DNA from: Microbulbifer sp. SAOS-129_SWC | Lineage (GTDB): Bacteria > Pseudomonadota > Gammaproteobacteria > Pseudomonadales > Cellvibrionaceae | Length of the DNA: 64,000 nt | Reading direction: 5' to 3' | Assembly (NCBI RefSeq): GCF_039696035.1 | Contig: NZ_CP155567.1 | Coordinates: 1,731,001-1,795,000 of the forward strand | In this document: piece by piece, positions 1-7,473 of the stretch | Position numbering within the stretch: position 1 is the first letter of the stretch | Layout of the letters: each line of letters opens with the position of its first letter | The notes under the pieces: model-generated | The model's input: the letters and a program-made list of their open reading frames with translations, nothing else | What the model was told of the DNA's origin: nothing | Database searches by the model: none | Translations under genes and position numbers: made by a program

Positions 1-63
1 CGCAGCGGTGCCGGTGCAGTTTTGCGCTATACCTACCTCGTGAATCAAGCGGGAACGGGATAG
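1..63 (+). CDS. C-terminal end of an upstream gene (partial)
   Basis: Reading frame 1 is open from the window edge to a TAG at 61-63 and encodes about 20 residues ending in LVNQAGTG. The stop lies two bases before the ATG of the PsiE-family gene, a spacing typical of an operon. Too little is visible to name a family, and a chance open frame this short cannot be excluded. Confidence 0.35.
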   Translation, partial: RSGAGAVLRYTYLVNQAGTG

Positions 64-65
64 CG

Positions 66-569
66 ATGAGCGACGACGACAGGCATTCGGGACCGGCGCA
101 CGAGGAGTTGTCGCCGGAGCACGACGATCCGCTGATCCGTGTGCTGCACCTGATCATCCGCAACTCGGTGCGCGTTCTGGCGGTGTTGATGGCGATGGTG
201 ATTGTCTGGGCGGTGGCGGACGTGGTCTACGTCATGTACCAGCGTCTTATGGTGCCGCCGCAGTACCTGCTGGACTACAGCGACCTGTTCGATGTGTTTG
301 GTGCCTTTATGCTGGTGCTGATCGCTATCGAAATCTTTATCAATATCCGCCTGTACCTGGGCTCCAATGTCATTCCGATCCAACTGGTCATCGCCACAGC
401 GCTGATGGCAATCGCGCGGAAAGTGATTGTGCTGGATCTGTCGGATACCGATGCGCGCTATATCTTCGCCATCGGCGCGGTGGTGCTGGCACTGGGGATC
501 GCATACTGGCTGGTGGCGCGCCGGGAATTCAGCCTGCCGCGCAGCGGCGGGCAGCCGCCGGGAGAGTAA
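66..569 (+). CDS. PsiE-family integral membrane protein
   Basis: The 167-residue protein has a short charged N-terminus and four hydrophobic segments at about residues 34-57, 75-95, 104-124 and 130-148. The last part resembles E. coli PsiE, with a basic residue and an IV-rich helix followed by an acidic loop. PsiE is phosphate-starvation-inducible in E. coli and its biochemical role is unknown. A GGGA ribosome-binding site precedes the ATG. The gene follows the end of another frame by two bases, so it may be the last gene of an operon. The family call is reasonably good; the function is open. Confidence 0.7.
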   Translation: MSDDDRHSGPAHEELSPEHDDPLIRVLHLIIRNSVRVLAVLMAMVIVWAVADVVYVMYQRLMVPPQYLLDYSDLFDVFGAFMLVLIAIEIFINIRLYLGSNVIPIQLVIATALMAIARKVIVLDLSDTDARYIFAIGAVVLALGIAYWLVARREFSLPRSGGQPPGE

Positions 570-596
570 GCGGGAGCGGCGCTTGACCGCTCCCGC
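570..596. repeat. GC-rich hairpin between convergent genes, REP-like
   Basis: Arms GCGGGAGCGG (570-579) and CCGCTCCCGC (587-596) pair perfectly around a 7-base loop. It sits directly after the PsiE-family stop and before the convergent M28 peptidase stop. There is no T-tract on either side, so it is a poor intrinsic terminator. It shares the GGAGCGG core with the hairpin at 2540-2570, which suggests a small family of intergenic palindromes. Confidence 0.5.
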
Positions 597-614
597 AGGG
601 CAAAACAACAACGA

Positions 615-2420
615 TTATTTGCGCTGGTCGGCGCTCTTGTCGCGAATTGCGCGGAATTCGTTGCCCTCATACCAGTTGGGCCAGTCGTGGCTGTTGGCCA
701 ACTTCAGACCCACTTCCAGGCCGATCTGCAGATCCATTGCTGCACCTTTCAGGTTCCAGTTGGGGTCGTATTCGTCTGACGGCTTGTGGTAGTCGTGTGC
801 GGTGTAGTTCTCTTTCTGCTGCTCGCCCCAGGCGCGGCCGTGGGCGTAGCTGTCACTGCCGGATTCGAAATACAGCATCGGCACCCCTTGCTTGGCCAGG
901 CTGAAGTGATCCGAGCGATAGAAGGCGCCGCGCTCTGGATGTGCTTCCGGCGCCAGGTACTGGCCGCGGCGGGTGGCGGCGTTATCCAGCATCTTCTCCA
1001 GTTCGCTGTTGCCATAGCCCACCACGACGATGTCGCGCATCGGGCCGTAGACGCCGAGGGCATCAAAGTTGACGCCACCGACGGTCTTGGCCAGCGGGAT
1101 CACCGGGTTTTCCGCGTAGTACTTGGAACCGAGCAGGCCGGACTCCTCCGCGGTAACGGCAATAAACAGCATGCTGCGGTCGGGCTTCTGCGGCAGTTCC
1201 ATTACCTGGTGGGCCATGGCCAGCAGGCCGGCGGCGCCGGTGGCGTTGTCGACCGCACCATTGAAGATATGGTCCTTGCCCTCGCTGTTTTTGTTCACAC
1301 CCAGGTGATCCCAGTGCGCGGTAAACAGCACGGCTTCATCCGGGTACTTCTTGCCCTCCACCTTGGCCACCACGTTGCGCGATTTGGATCTGCGCACACT
1401 GTTGGTCAGCTTTACGCTGGCGGTGAGGCCCATGGGCTTGGGCTTGAAGCCGCGGGACTTGGCTGCGTCCATTTGCTTCTGCAGGTCGAGGCCGGCAGCG
1501 GCGAACATTTCGTCGGCGGCATCGCCGGTTACCCAGCCTTCCACCGCTACGCGGTCGAGGTTCTTGTTTTTCGCTGCGAGGCTGATCTGGGCGCCGGACC
1601 AGCTGCCGCTGACCACTTCCCACGGATAACCGGCGGCACCGGTTTCGTGAATGATGATCGCGCCGGCAGCCCCCTGGCGCGCGGCCTCTTCGTACTTGTA
1701 GCTCCAGCGACCGTAGTAGGTCATGGCGTTGCCGTTGAACAGCGATTTGTCCTGGGTGGCGTAGCCGGGGTCGTTGACCAGGATCACTGCAGTCTTGCCC
1801 TTCATGTCCAGGCCGGCGTAGTCGTTCCAGTTATTTTCCGGCGACACAATGCCGTAGCCGACGAACACCAGCTCGCTGTCGTTCAGCGCGGAGCTGTCGG
1901 TCTGGCGCTGGGTGAAGGTCACCATTTCGGTGAGCGGTTGCAGTTGGCGGTCATAATCCCGGCCCTTGATTTCCAGCGGCGTGGACTTGATCTGCATTTC
2001 CACCACCGGAACCTGCTGGAACCAGCTGGGCTTGCCGTTGGCGTCGACGGCACCGGGCTGCAGGCCCAGCGCCTGGAACTGATCGGCCAGGTAGTTGACG
2101 GTTAGATCCTCGCCCTTGGTGGCCGGTGCGCGGCCCTCGAACTTGTCCGAGGCCAGGACCTTGATGTTCTTGTGCAGGTCCGCGGCCATCTGGTCCACCT
2201 GCGCCTGTTCGGCGTCGGTGAGCTGCGGTTTGCTGGCTTGCGCGGTATCCGCCGCGGCCATATTCGCGGGTTGGGTTTTGCTGGCGGTCTGTGTGGATTC
2301 GCTCGAGGTTGCAGCATTGTTGTCCGCGCCCGGCGTGCCGGTGTCTTGGCCGCAGGCGCCCAGCGCACCGCTGACCGCGAGCACCAGGCCGAGGCGGCGC
2401 CACAGAGTTGGGATTCGCAT
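615..2420 (-). CDS. Secreted lipoprotein M28-family metalloaminopeptidase
   Basis: The 601-residue protein starts with a lipoprotein signal peptide (lipobox L-G-A-C, Cys 23) and a Gln/Ala/Ser-rich linker. A protease-associated (PA) insert lies at roughly 190-310 and an M28 catalytic domain follows. The zinc ligands and catalytic residues expected of M28 are visible: AHWDHLG (about 368), VDNATGAAG (about 390), TAEESGLLG (about 424), NFDALG (about 452) and SDHF (about 504). It should be a di-zinc aminopeptidase anchored in the envelope and cleaving N-terminal residues from peptides. The next gene upstream on the same strand is another zinc carboxypeptidase, suggesting a peptide-scavenging pair. 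Confidence 0.88.
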   Translation of the reverse strand: MRIPTLWRRLGLVLAVSGALGACGQDTGTPGADNNAATSSESTQTASKTQPANMAAADTAQASKPQLTDAEQAQVDQMAADLHKNIKVLASDKFEGRAPATKGEDLTVNYLADQFQALGLQPGAVDANGKPSWFQQVPVVEMQIKSTPLEIKGRDYDRQLQPLTEMVTFTQRQTDSSALNDSELVFVGYGIVSPENNWNDYAGLDMKGKTAVILVNDPGYATQDKSLFNGNAMTYYGRWSYKYEEAARQGAAGAIIIHETGAAGYPWEVVSGSWSGAQISLAAKNKNLDRVAVEGWVTGDAADEMFAAAGLDLQKQMDAAKSRGFKPKPMGLTASVKLTNSVRRSKSRNVVAKVEGKKYPDEAVLFTAHWDHLGVNKNSEGKDHIFNGAVDNATGAAGLLAMAHQVMELPQKPDRSMLFIAVTAEESGLLGSKYYAENPVIPLAKTVGGVNFDALGVYGPMRDIVVVGYGNSELEKMLDNAATRRGQYLAPEAHPERGAFYRSDHFSLAKQGVPMLYFESGSDSYAHGRAWGEQQKENYTAHDYHKPSDEYDPNWNLKGAAMDLQIGLEVGLKLANSHDWPNWYEGNEFRAIRDKSADQRK

Positions 2421-2539
2421 AAATATTCCCTGTGAGTGTTATTTTTGAACACCGTAAGGTAACAAAAAGCGCGCCGGCCGCCGAGGTATTCTGTGCTGAA
2501 TTAGTGCGCTTGTGCAGGAAAATAATTTTTGCGCTGACG

Positions 2540-2570
2540 GTGCAGGAGCGGCCAATGGCCGCTCCTGCAC
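2540..2570. repeat. Near-perfect palindrome with GGAGCGG core, REP-like
   Basis: Bases 2540-2554 and 2556-2570 are 15-base perfect reverse complements around a single A. The palindrome lies between the M14 gene stop (2577) and the M28 gene start (2420), both on the minus strand. No T-run follows on the minus strand, so read-through attenuation or an intergenic repeat is more likely than a classical terminator. Confidence 0.55.
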
Positions 2571-2576
2571 GGGGGA

Positions 2577-3698
2577 TCAGAGGCTGTTCAGCGCCTCGCG
2601 AATGGGCAGGAAAATATCTCGCGCCAGCTGCTGGCAGCGCGCCGGCGACCAGCCCTCGATCGGGTCGGATAGGTTGTCGTTGTCCTTGAACGGCATCTCG
2701 AGGGTCAGTGCCAGGGTGCGGAACTGGTGGCCGCACCAGTTGGTGCCGACCGTCATATTGGCCTCGCCGGGCTTGTCCAGATCGTAGCCGCGCTCGGTCT
2801 GGAAGTCCGGGCTGGCGGCGACGAACGCGCGCTTGAAGGTCTCCTCCAGTTGCGCGTGGCGCTCGTCGTAACCGGGCACGCCCTCGCAGGCGGCGACAAA
2901 GTTGAATGGCAGCGCCTCGTCGCCGTGGATATCGAGAAAGATATCGCCACCGGTCTCCAGCATTTTCTGGCGCACCAGGAACACCTCCGGGCTGCGTTCC
3001 ATGCTCGGCTCCTGCCACTCCCGATTCAGGTTGGCGCCGGTGGCATTGGTGCGCAGGTGGCCGCGCACACTGCCGTCGGGGTTCATATTGGGCACGACGT
3101 GGAACACCGTGTCGGTGAGCAGGCTGCGGGCGGAGGGGTTGGCCTCGTCGAGCAGCGCCTCGAGGAAGCCCTCGACAAACCATTCGGCCATGGTCTCGCC
3201 GGGGTGCTGGCGGGCGATCATCCATACGCGGTGCTTGGCCGCGTCTGCGTCTCCGATGGTAAGCAGCGACATATCGCGGCCGTCGAGGGTCTGGCCGAGG
3301 GTCTCCAGCTGTACCCGGTCGTCGCCCTGCGCCCAGGCCAGCAGGTCGAGGTGGCGCTCCCAGGAGTAGGGCGCGAAGTAGGCCAGGTAGATGGCGGGGC
3401 GGTCCAGCTCCACGGTGAAGTCGAGGGTCTCGCCGTCGTATTCGGCCGGCAGGCGGAACCAGTTGTGGCGATCGTAGGATGCGCACACGCGGTAGTTCTC
3501 CCAGCCCTCCGGGTAGGCGGCCTTGCCGGCGTTGGTGATACGCAGCGGATAGCTCTGGCCCGCTTCGCCCTCGAGGCGGAAGTGGAACCACTGATAGAAA
3601 TCGGAGTTGTTGTCGCGGCGGATCGCCAGTTGCACTGGCTGCGAATTGGCGTCGATCACTTCAATATTGCCGCTGTCGAAAGCGCTGGTGATATGCAT
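2577..3698 (-). CDS. M14-family zinc carboxypeptidase, cytosolic carboxypeptidase-like
   Basis: The 373-residue protein has no signal peptide. An N-terminal beta-sandwich region (residues 1-125, with RxxNNSDFYQWFHF-type sequence) precedes an M14 domain, the layout of the cytosolic carboxypeptidase (CCP/AGBL) subgroup. The zinc motif HPGE, the LNREW substrate-pocket motif, the third ligand in DIHGDEA and the catalytic Glu in LEMPF are all present. Eukaryotic members trim glutamates from tubulin tails; the bacterial substrate is unknown. The gene stands alone upstream of the M28 aminopeptidase. A terminator at 3800-3832 insulates it from upstream transcription. Confidence 0.85.
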   Translation of the reverse strand: MHITSAFDSGNIEVIDANSQPVQLAIRRDNNSDFYQWFHFRLEGEAGQSYPLRITNAGKAAYPEGWENYRVCASYDRHNWFRLPAEYDGETLDFTVELDRPAIYLAYFAPYSWERHLDLLAWAQGDDRVQLETLGQTLDGRDMSLLTIGDADAAKHRVWMIARQHPGETMAEWFVEGFLEALLDEANPSARSLLTDTVFHVVPNMNPDGSVRGHLRTNATGANLNREWQEPSMERSPEVFLVRQKMLETGGDIFLDIHGDEALPFNFVAACEGVPGYDERHAQLEETFKRAFVAASPDFQTERGYDLDKPGEANMTVGTNWCGHQFRTLALTLEMPFKDNDNLSDPIEGWSPARCQQLARDIFLPIREALNSL

Positions 3699-3799
3699 GG
3701 ATGGGCTCCAGTCAGTTGAACGCGGGCAGGATACAGGGATAGTGGGGAATTTTCAGTTGGGCCATTGTCGACGCCGGCCGCATTCGTTACCAGCAATAA

Positions 3800-3832
3800 A
3801 AAAGCACGGCGTCCTGGGGACACCGTGCTTTT
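3800..3832 (-). terminator. Intrinsic terminator-type hairpin reading on the minus strand
   Basis: AAAAGCACGG (3800-3809) pairs with CCGTGCTTTT (3823-3832), and GTCC/GGAC inside extends the stem. On the minus strand the stem is followed by a run of Ts, as in a rho-independent terminator. No convincing minus-strand gene ends just before it, so the RNA it terminates is unidentified. Confidence 0.6.
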
Positions 3833-4242
3833 GCCAATCCTTGGCGGCACCTGCTGCGATTACTGCTCCTTGAAATTTCTGGTGTTCGATGCCTGGCGAC
3901 TGCTCACTGCCCGGTCCGATCTGTGGTGCGTAATCCGCACCTCCAGAAATTGTGTACTGCTCCATTTCTACTCGCAGCGGGTGCTGTTCAAAGTTTAGGC
4001 ACAGTGTCAGAAATGTGAGACCGCCGCGCACGACATTGGCGTTTATTTGACCAAGTCTGCAGTGGCAGATCGATGTGACCTGCGGGTCCGGATGCTGGTT
4101 TGAGACTTGCGACACAAAGGCTCTGCGTGGCGCCACTTCCTGCGCCGCTGCGCTTTCGGTAAGCTTAGCGGCCGGTTTGTGCGGAGCATCCGCGCGCACG
4201 CTTTTCAGCCAGAAACAGACTAGAACAGCCTAGAGAGAGACC
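3833..4242. other. Gene-poor intergenic stretch
   Basis: No ORF here has convincing coding character. A 148-codon minus-strand frame (3753-4199) runs through the terminator hairpin at 3800-3832 and has none of the G/C third-position bias of its neighbours. The segment presumably carries the promoter of the lipoprotein gene at 4243 and possibly a minus-strand non-coding RNA ending at 3800. Confidence 0.4.
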
Positions 4243-4737
4243 ATGAACAGAACCGTCAAGCGCGGCATCGCCGCCAGCTGCCTGCTCGTATTCCTGATGA
4301 ACCTGACCGCCTGCGGTTATTTCCTTTACCCCGAGCGCAAGGGCCAGACTGGCGGGCGCGTCGATCCGGCGGTAGTGATCCTCGATGGCGCCGCGCTGCT
4401 GTTCGGTATTCTGCCGGGTGTCGTGGCCTTCGCCGTAGACTTCACCACCGGCACCGTCTACCTGCCGTCTGGCGGCCGCTCCGCGGTTGACCGCCACGTG
4501 ACGGCGATCGACAGCAATCTGATCGATACCAAGGGCGCCGAGCAGGTTGTGGACCAGCAGGGCCAGGCCTGGCTGAAGCTGCCGCTGGAGAAAGTGGCTG
4601 CCAACGGCAATCTGGACAAGCTGAGCGCGACCCTGTCCCACGCCACCGGCCATCAGGTCGCGGCGCAGGATATTGTGTGGGTGCAAGATATGGCTGCCCT
4701 GCGTATGGCGTCGGCGGAAAATACCGCCGCCCGCTAA
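4243..4737 (+). CDS. Small membrane lipoprotein of unknown function
   Basis: The 164-residue protein begins with a lipoprotein signal peptide (lipobox L-T-A-C, Cys 24). It continues with a hydrophobic segment at about residues 45-66 that includes the stretch ILPGVVAFAVDFTTGTVYLP. Proteins with this conserved core are common in marine gammaproteobacteria and are sometimes mislabelled as nucleotidyltransferases. The C-terminal half is soluble and rich in Asp and Ala. An AGAGAGA-type ribosome-binding site precedes the ATG. I recognise the family pattern but not a function. Confidence 0.7.
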   Translation: MNRTVKRGIAASCLLVFLMNLTACGYFLYPERKGQTGGRVDPAVVILDGAALLFGILPGVVAFAVDFTTGTVYLPSGGRSAVDRHVTAIDSNLIDTKGAEQVVDQQGQAWLKLPLEKVAANGNLDKLSATLSHATGHQVAAQDIVWVQDMAALRMASAENTAAR

Positions 4738-4795
4738 GCGCGTGGAGCAGTGATCCGCGGTTCGCAGTGCCCGCTTCCGGGTGCTGCGGTCGCCG

Positions 4796-4820
4796 GCCCC
4801 GGCATACGACGTGCCGGGGC
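4796..4820. terminator. GC hairpin between convergent genes
   Basis: GCCCCGGCA (4796-4804) pairs with TGCCGGGGC (4812-4820) around a 7-base loop. It lies between the convergent stops at 4737 and 4861. There is no T-run, so termination strength is uncertain. Confidence 0.4.
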
Positions 4821-4860
4821 TGGATCTGTTTCGAGCCGGCCGTTCGCGCTGGCCGAGCCG

Positions 4861-6273
4861 TCAGCGGCGCCTGCCACTGAGCGCACCGAGTAGTCCCCGC
4901 ACCAATTCCCTTCCCAGCTGGCGGCCGAAGCTGTTGGCCATCTTGCCCAATGCGCGATCGAATTCCGAGGTGGTGTCAGCGCGCCTGCTGGTACTGTGTT
5001 CCGTTGCCGTGGGCGGCATGTTGCGGCGGCGCTGCTGCAGCTGTTCGTAGGCCGATTCACGATCCAGAGACTGGCGGTATTTCGCCGCCAGCGCACTGTC
5101 CTGAAGCAGCTGCTGTCGCTCGCTGGCCGACAGCGGCGCCAGCCGGCTGGCCGGAGGCTGGATCAGCACGCGCTGCACCGGCTGTGGTACGCCGTCGCCG
5201 TCGAGGCAGGACACCAGCGCTTCACCCACCGCCAGCTGGCCGATGACCGCTGCAGTATCGAAGGCGGGATTGGCGCGAAAGCTCTGCGCCGCGGCTTTCA
5301 CAGCGCGCTGTTCCGACGGGGTATAGGCGCGCAGCGCGTGCTGGATGCGGTTGCCCATCTGCGCGAGGATGTCCGCGGGGATGTCCAGCGGGTTCTGGGT
5401 GATAAAAAACAGGCCCACGCCGCGGGAGCGGATCAGTTTGACGATCTGTGTCACCTTTGCCAGCAGGCCTTTCGGCAGCCCGTCGAACAACAGGTGGGCC
5501 TCGTCGACGCACAGGGCGAATTTCAACACACCGCCGGACTCCGGCAGATTCTCGTAGAGTTCCGCCAGTAGCCATAGCAGCAGGGTGCCGTACACCCGCG
5601 GCTGCAGCCGGCTGGCGTCGAGCAGGTGAATCTGCGCGCGACCGAGCAGGTCGTCAATCGCCAGCGCCGGTTCGCCGAACAGGGCTGCGACACCATCGCG
5701 CTCGGCGGCCAGCGATTTGCGCTTGATGGCGCCGAGGCTGGCGGGGGAAATGTTGCCATAGGTGGTCGCCAGTTCCCGGCGCTCGGCGCCGGCGAAGTCC
5801 AGCAGCGCCTGCAGATCCTTCCAGTCGAGCAGCAGTAGGCCCTGTTCGTCGGCCAGCTTGAACAGCAGCTGCAGCAGGCCGGCCTGGTTGTCGTTGAGTT
5901 GCAGCATCTGCGCCAGCAGGTCGGGGCCGAGTTCGCTGATGGTCGTGCGCAGGCCAAGCGCCTCGGGGCCCCACAGGGTGACCGGGTTGGCGCGGTAGTA
6001 GCGGTCATCGAGCCCCAGCTCGGTCAGCCGTTCGCGCACTTTGGGGCTGTCGCCGCCGGCGGCGGCGAGGCCGCTCAGGTCGCCTTTGAAGTCGGTGACG
6101 AACACCGGCAGGCCGCGGCGGTTGAGCTGCTCGGCCAGCAGTCGCAGGGTCACTGTCTTACCGGTGCCGGTGGCACCGCAGATAATGCCGTGGCGGTCGA
6201 TCATGGCCGGCAGCAACTGGGCGGCGGTGCCGCCAGCGTCGCCGGCCGGGATTCCGAGGGTAACGGGGTCCAT
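4861..6273 (-). CDS. HerA-like/DUF853 ATPase (YjgR family)
   Basis: Starting at the ATG at 6273, the protein is 470 residues. This start is preferred because a longer frame to 6411 overlaps the AraC gene and lacks conserved sequence. The Walker A motif GATGTGKT is at 33-40, an FKGDLSG motif follows, and a Walker B-like CVDEAHLLFDG stretch is central. A QNPLDIP sensor-like motif comes later. The layout matches E. coli YjgR (DUF853), a HerA/FtsK-superfamily ATPase of unknown role. The Arg-rich C-terminus ends LSGRRR. The gene is convergent with the small lipoprotein gene. Confidence 0.85.
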   Translation of the reverse strand: MDPVTLGIPAGDAGGTAAQLLPAMIDRHGIICGATGTGKTVTLRLLAEQLNRRGLPVFVTDFKGDLSGLAAAGGDSPKVRERLTELGLDDRYYRANPVTLWGPEALGLRTTISELGPDLLAQMLQLNDNQAGLLQLLFKLADEQGLLLLDWKDLQALLDFAGAERRELATTYGNISPASLGAIKRKSLAAERDGVAALFGEPALAIDDLLGRAQIHLLDASRLQPRVYGTLLLWLLAELYENLPESGGVLKFALCVDEAHLLFDGLPKGLLAKVTQIVKLIRSRGVGLFFITQNPLDIPADILAQMGNRIQHALRAYTPSEQRAVKAAAQSFRANPAFDTAAVIGQLAVGEALVSCLDGDGVPQPVQRVLIQPPASRLAPLSASERQQLLQDSALAAKYRQSLDRESAYEQLQQRRRNMPPTATEHSTSRRADTTSEFDRALGKMANSFGRQLGRELVRGLLGALSGRRR

Positions 6274-6374
6274 AGGCGGCCGTTCAGTTTCCGTGCAGAT
6301 TCCGGCGATGGCGGAATGGGGAGCCTGTCCCGGGAAAGTACACAGATAACTGTAGACCGGCCCGCCGCCCGGGT

Positions 6375-7367
6375 TCAGTCGGCGGTGGCCTTGAAGGATC
6401 GTGGCGAGCACCCGGTCCAGCGGCGGAAGGCCTTGCCAAAGGCGCTCTCGTCACAGTAGCCGAGTGCAGCGGCGATCTCGGCGTTGTTCTGGTCGCCACG
6501 GCGCAGCCATTGGCGCGCATAGTGGCTGCGTACCTCGTCCTGAATATTGCGGAAGCTGGCATTTTCCTCGCCGAGCTTGCGCCCCAGGTGGCGAGGGCTG
6601 ATGCACAAGCGGCTGGCCACCTGTTCGCGGGTCAGCTGTGGTTCCTGTTGCAGCAGGTGCGAGACCTGCAGCTGCAGGCTCTTGTTGGTCAGCGCGCGCA
6701 ACAGGGCATCGGCTTCCGGCTTGAGGCGCGCCATTACCTGCTGGTCGGCGGCCACCAGCGGAATGTCCAGGTCCTGCGGGCGCAGGCGGATGGCGGATAT
6801 CGGCGCGTTGAACTGCACCGTGGTCTGCAGCTGTTGCTGGTACTGCTGCTGCACTGCCAGCGACGGCGCGGGGTAGGCCAGCTGCACGCTCTGCGCGCGG
6901 AACGGGTGGCCGGTCATGCTGCGGGTCTGTGCCAGGCAGGCGGACAGTACCGTCTCCACCCGCAGTCGCGCGCAGCGCAGGTAGTTGGGCTGGTAGCACA
7001 GGTCCACGTGATGGCCGCCGCGGCGCAACTCGAACTGGCCGCCTTCGCCCACCAGCGGGTGGTAGATCAGCAGCTGTTCGATGGCGGCACCGAGGGTTTT
7101 CTGGGTCATCAGCAGGTAGCCCACCAGGCCCATCTGGCTGCTGTGCATGGCCTGGCCCAGGCGGATACCGAGCAACGGGTCGGGGTAGGCGGCCTCGAGC
7201 GTCGTCCACAGCTGTTCCTGTACACCGATGGGCACGCGCTTGCTTTCGTCGATAGCGGACAGGATCGATTGGGCGGCGGTGGGGATTGGCAGTTCCAGGC
7301 TTTGCAGGGCGGCGGTTAGGGCGCGGGTGTAGTTGAGGGTGACGCTTCTGCAGTCCGTCGATTTCAC
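6375..7367 (-). CDS. AraC-family transcriptional regulator (arabinose-binding-domain type)
   Basis: The N-terminal two thirds resemble the AraC arabinose-binding-type sensor domain found in regulators next to monooxygenase genes. A C-terminal AraC helix-turn-helix pair covers roughly the last 100 residues (EQVASRLCISPRHLGRKL, then AEIAAALGYCDESAFGKAF). A GTG start at 7367 gives 330 residues; an ATG at 7445 gives 356 but would run into the promoter of the divergent operon. The divergent position makes it the likely activator of the FMO/BASS/SDR operon at 7474-11590. The ligand is probably the operon's substrate (inference). Confidence 0.82.
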   Translation of the reverse strand: MKSTDCRSVTLNYTRALTAALQSLELPIPTAAQSILSAIDESKRVPIGVQEQLWTTLEAAYPDPLLGIRLGQAMHSSQMGLVGYLLMTQKTLGAAIEQLLIYHPLVGEGGQFELRRGGHHVDLCYQPNYLRCARLRVETVLSACLAQTRSMTGHPFRAQSVQLAYPAPSLAVQQQYQQQLQTTVQFNAPISAIRLRPQDLDIPLVAADQQVMARLKPEADALLRALTNKSLQLQVSHLLQQEPQLTREQVASRLCISPRHLGRKLGEENASFRNIQDEVRSHYARQWLRRGDQNNAEIAAALGYCDESAFGKAFRRWTGCSPRSFKATAD

Positions 7368-7404
7368 TATTGTTGTCCGAAAATAACCACTGACTGCCCG
7401 ATTA

Positions 7405-7437
7405 TGACAATCTGCCCCGGGCTTGTCACGGTATATT
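7405..7437 (+). promoter_or_regulatory. Candidate operator and -10 box of the FMO operon
   Basis: TGACAA (7405-7410) and TTGTCA (7423-7428) form a 6-bp inverted repeat with a 12-base spacer. The repeat is followed by TATATT (7432-7437), a reasonable -10 box. No good -35 box lies at 17 bases, which is typical of an activator-dependent promoter. The position between the divergent AraC and FMO genes fits an AraC-type binding site, but the assignment is inferred. Confidence 0.4.
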
Positions 7438-7473
7438 GCCTGCATCGCAATCCAGCGTGGAGAATAACTGACA

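Noticed and set aside
786..2105. Long plus-strand frame opposite the M28 peptidase
   Set aside because: It is a GC-rich antisense shadow of a gene with complete catalytic motifs; its composition is non-protein-like.
3753..4199. 148-codon minus-strand ORF
   Set aside because: It reads through an intrinsic terminator hairpin, has no family resemblance and lacks the G/C third-position bias of neighbouring genes.
6274..6411. Longer N-terminus for the HerA-like ATPase
   Set aside because: The extra 46 residues overlap the AraC gene and do not resemble the family; the ATG at 6273 begins the conserved part.
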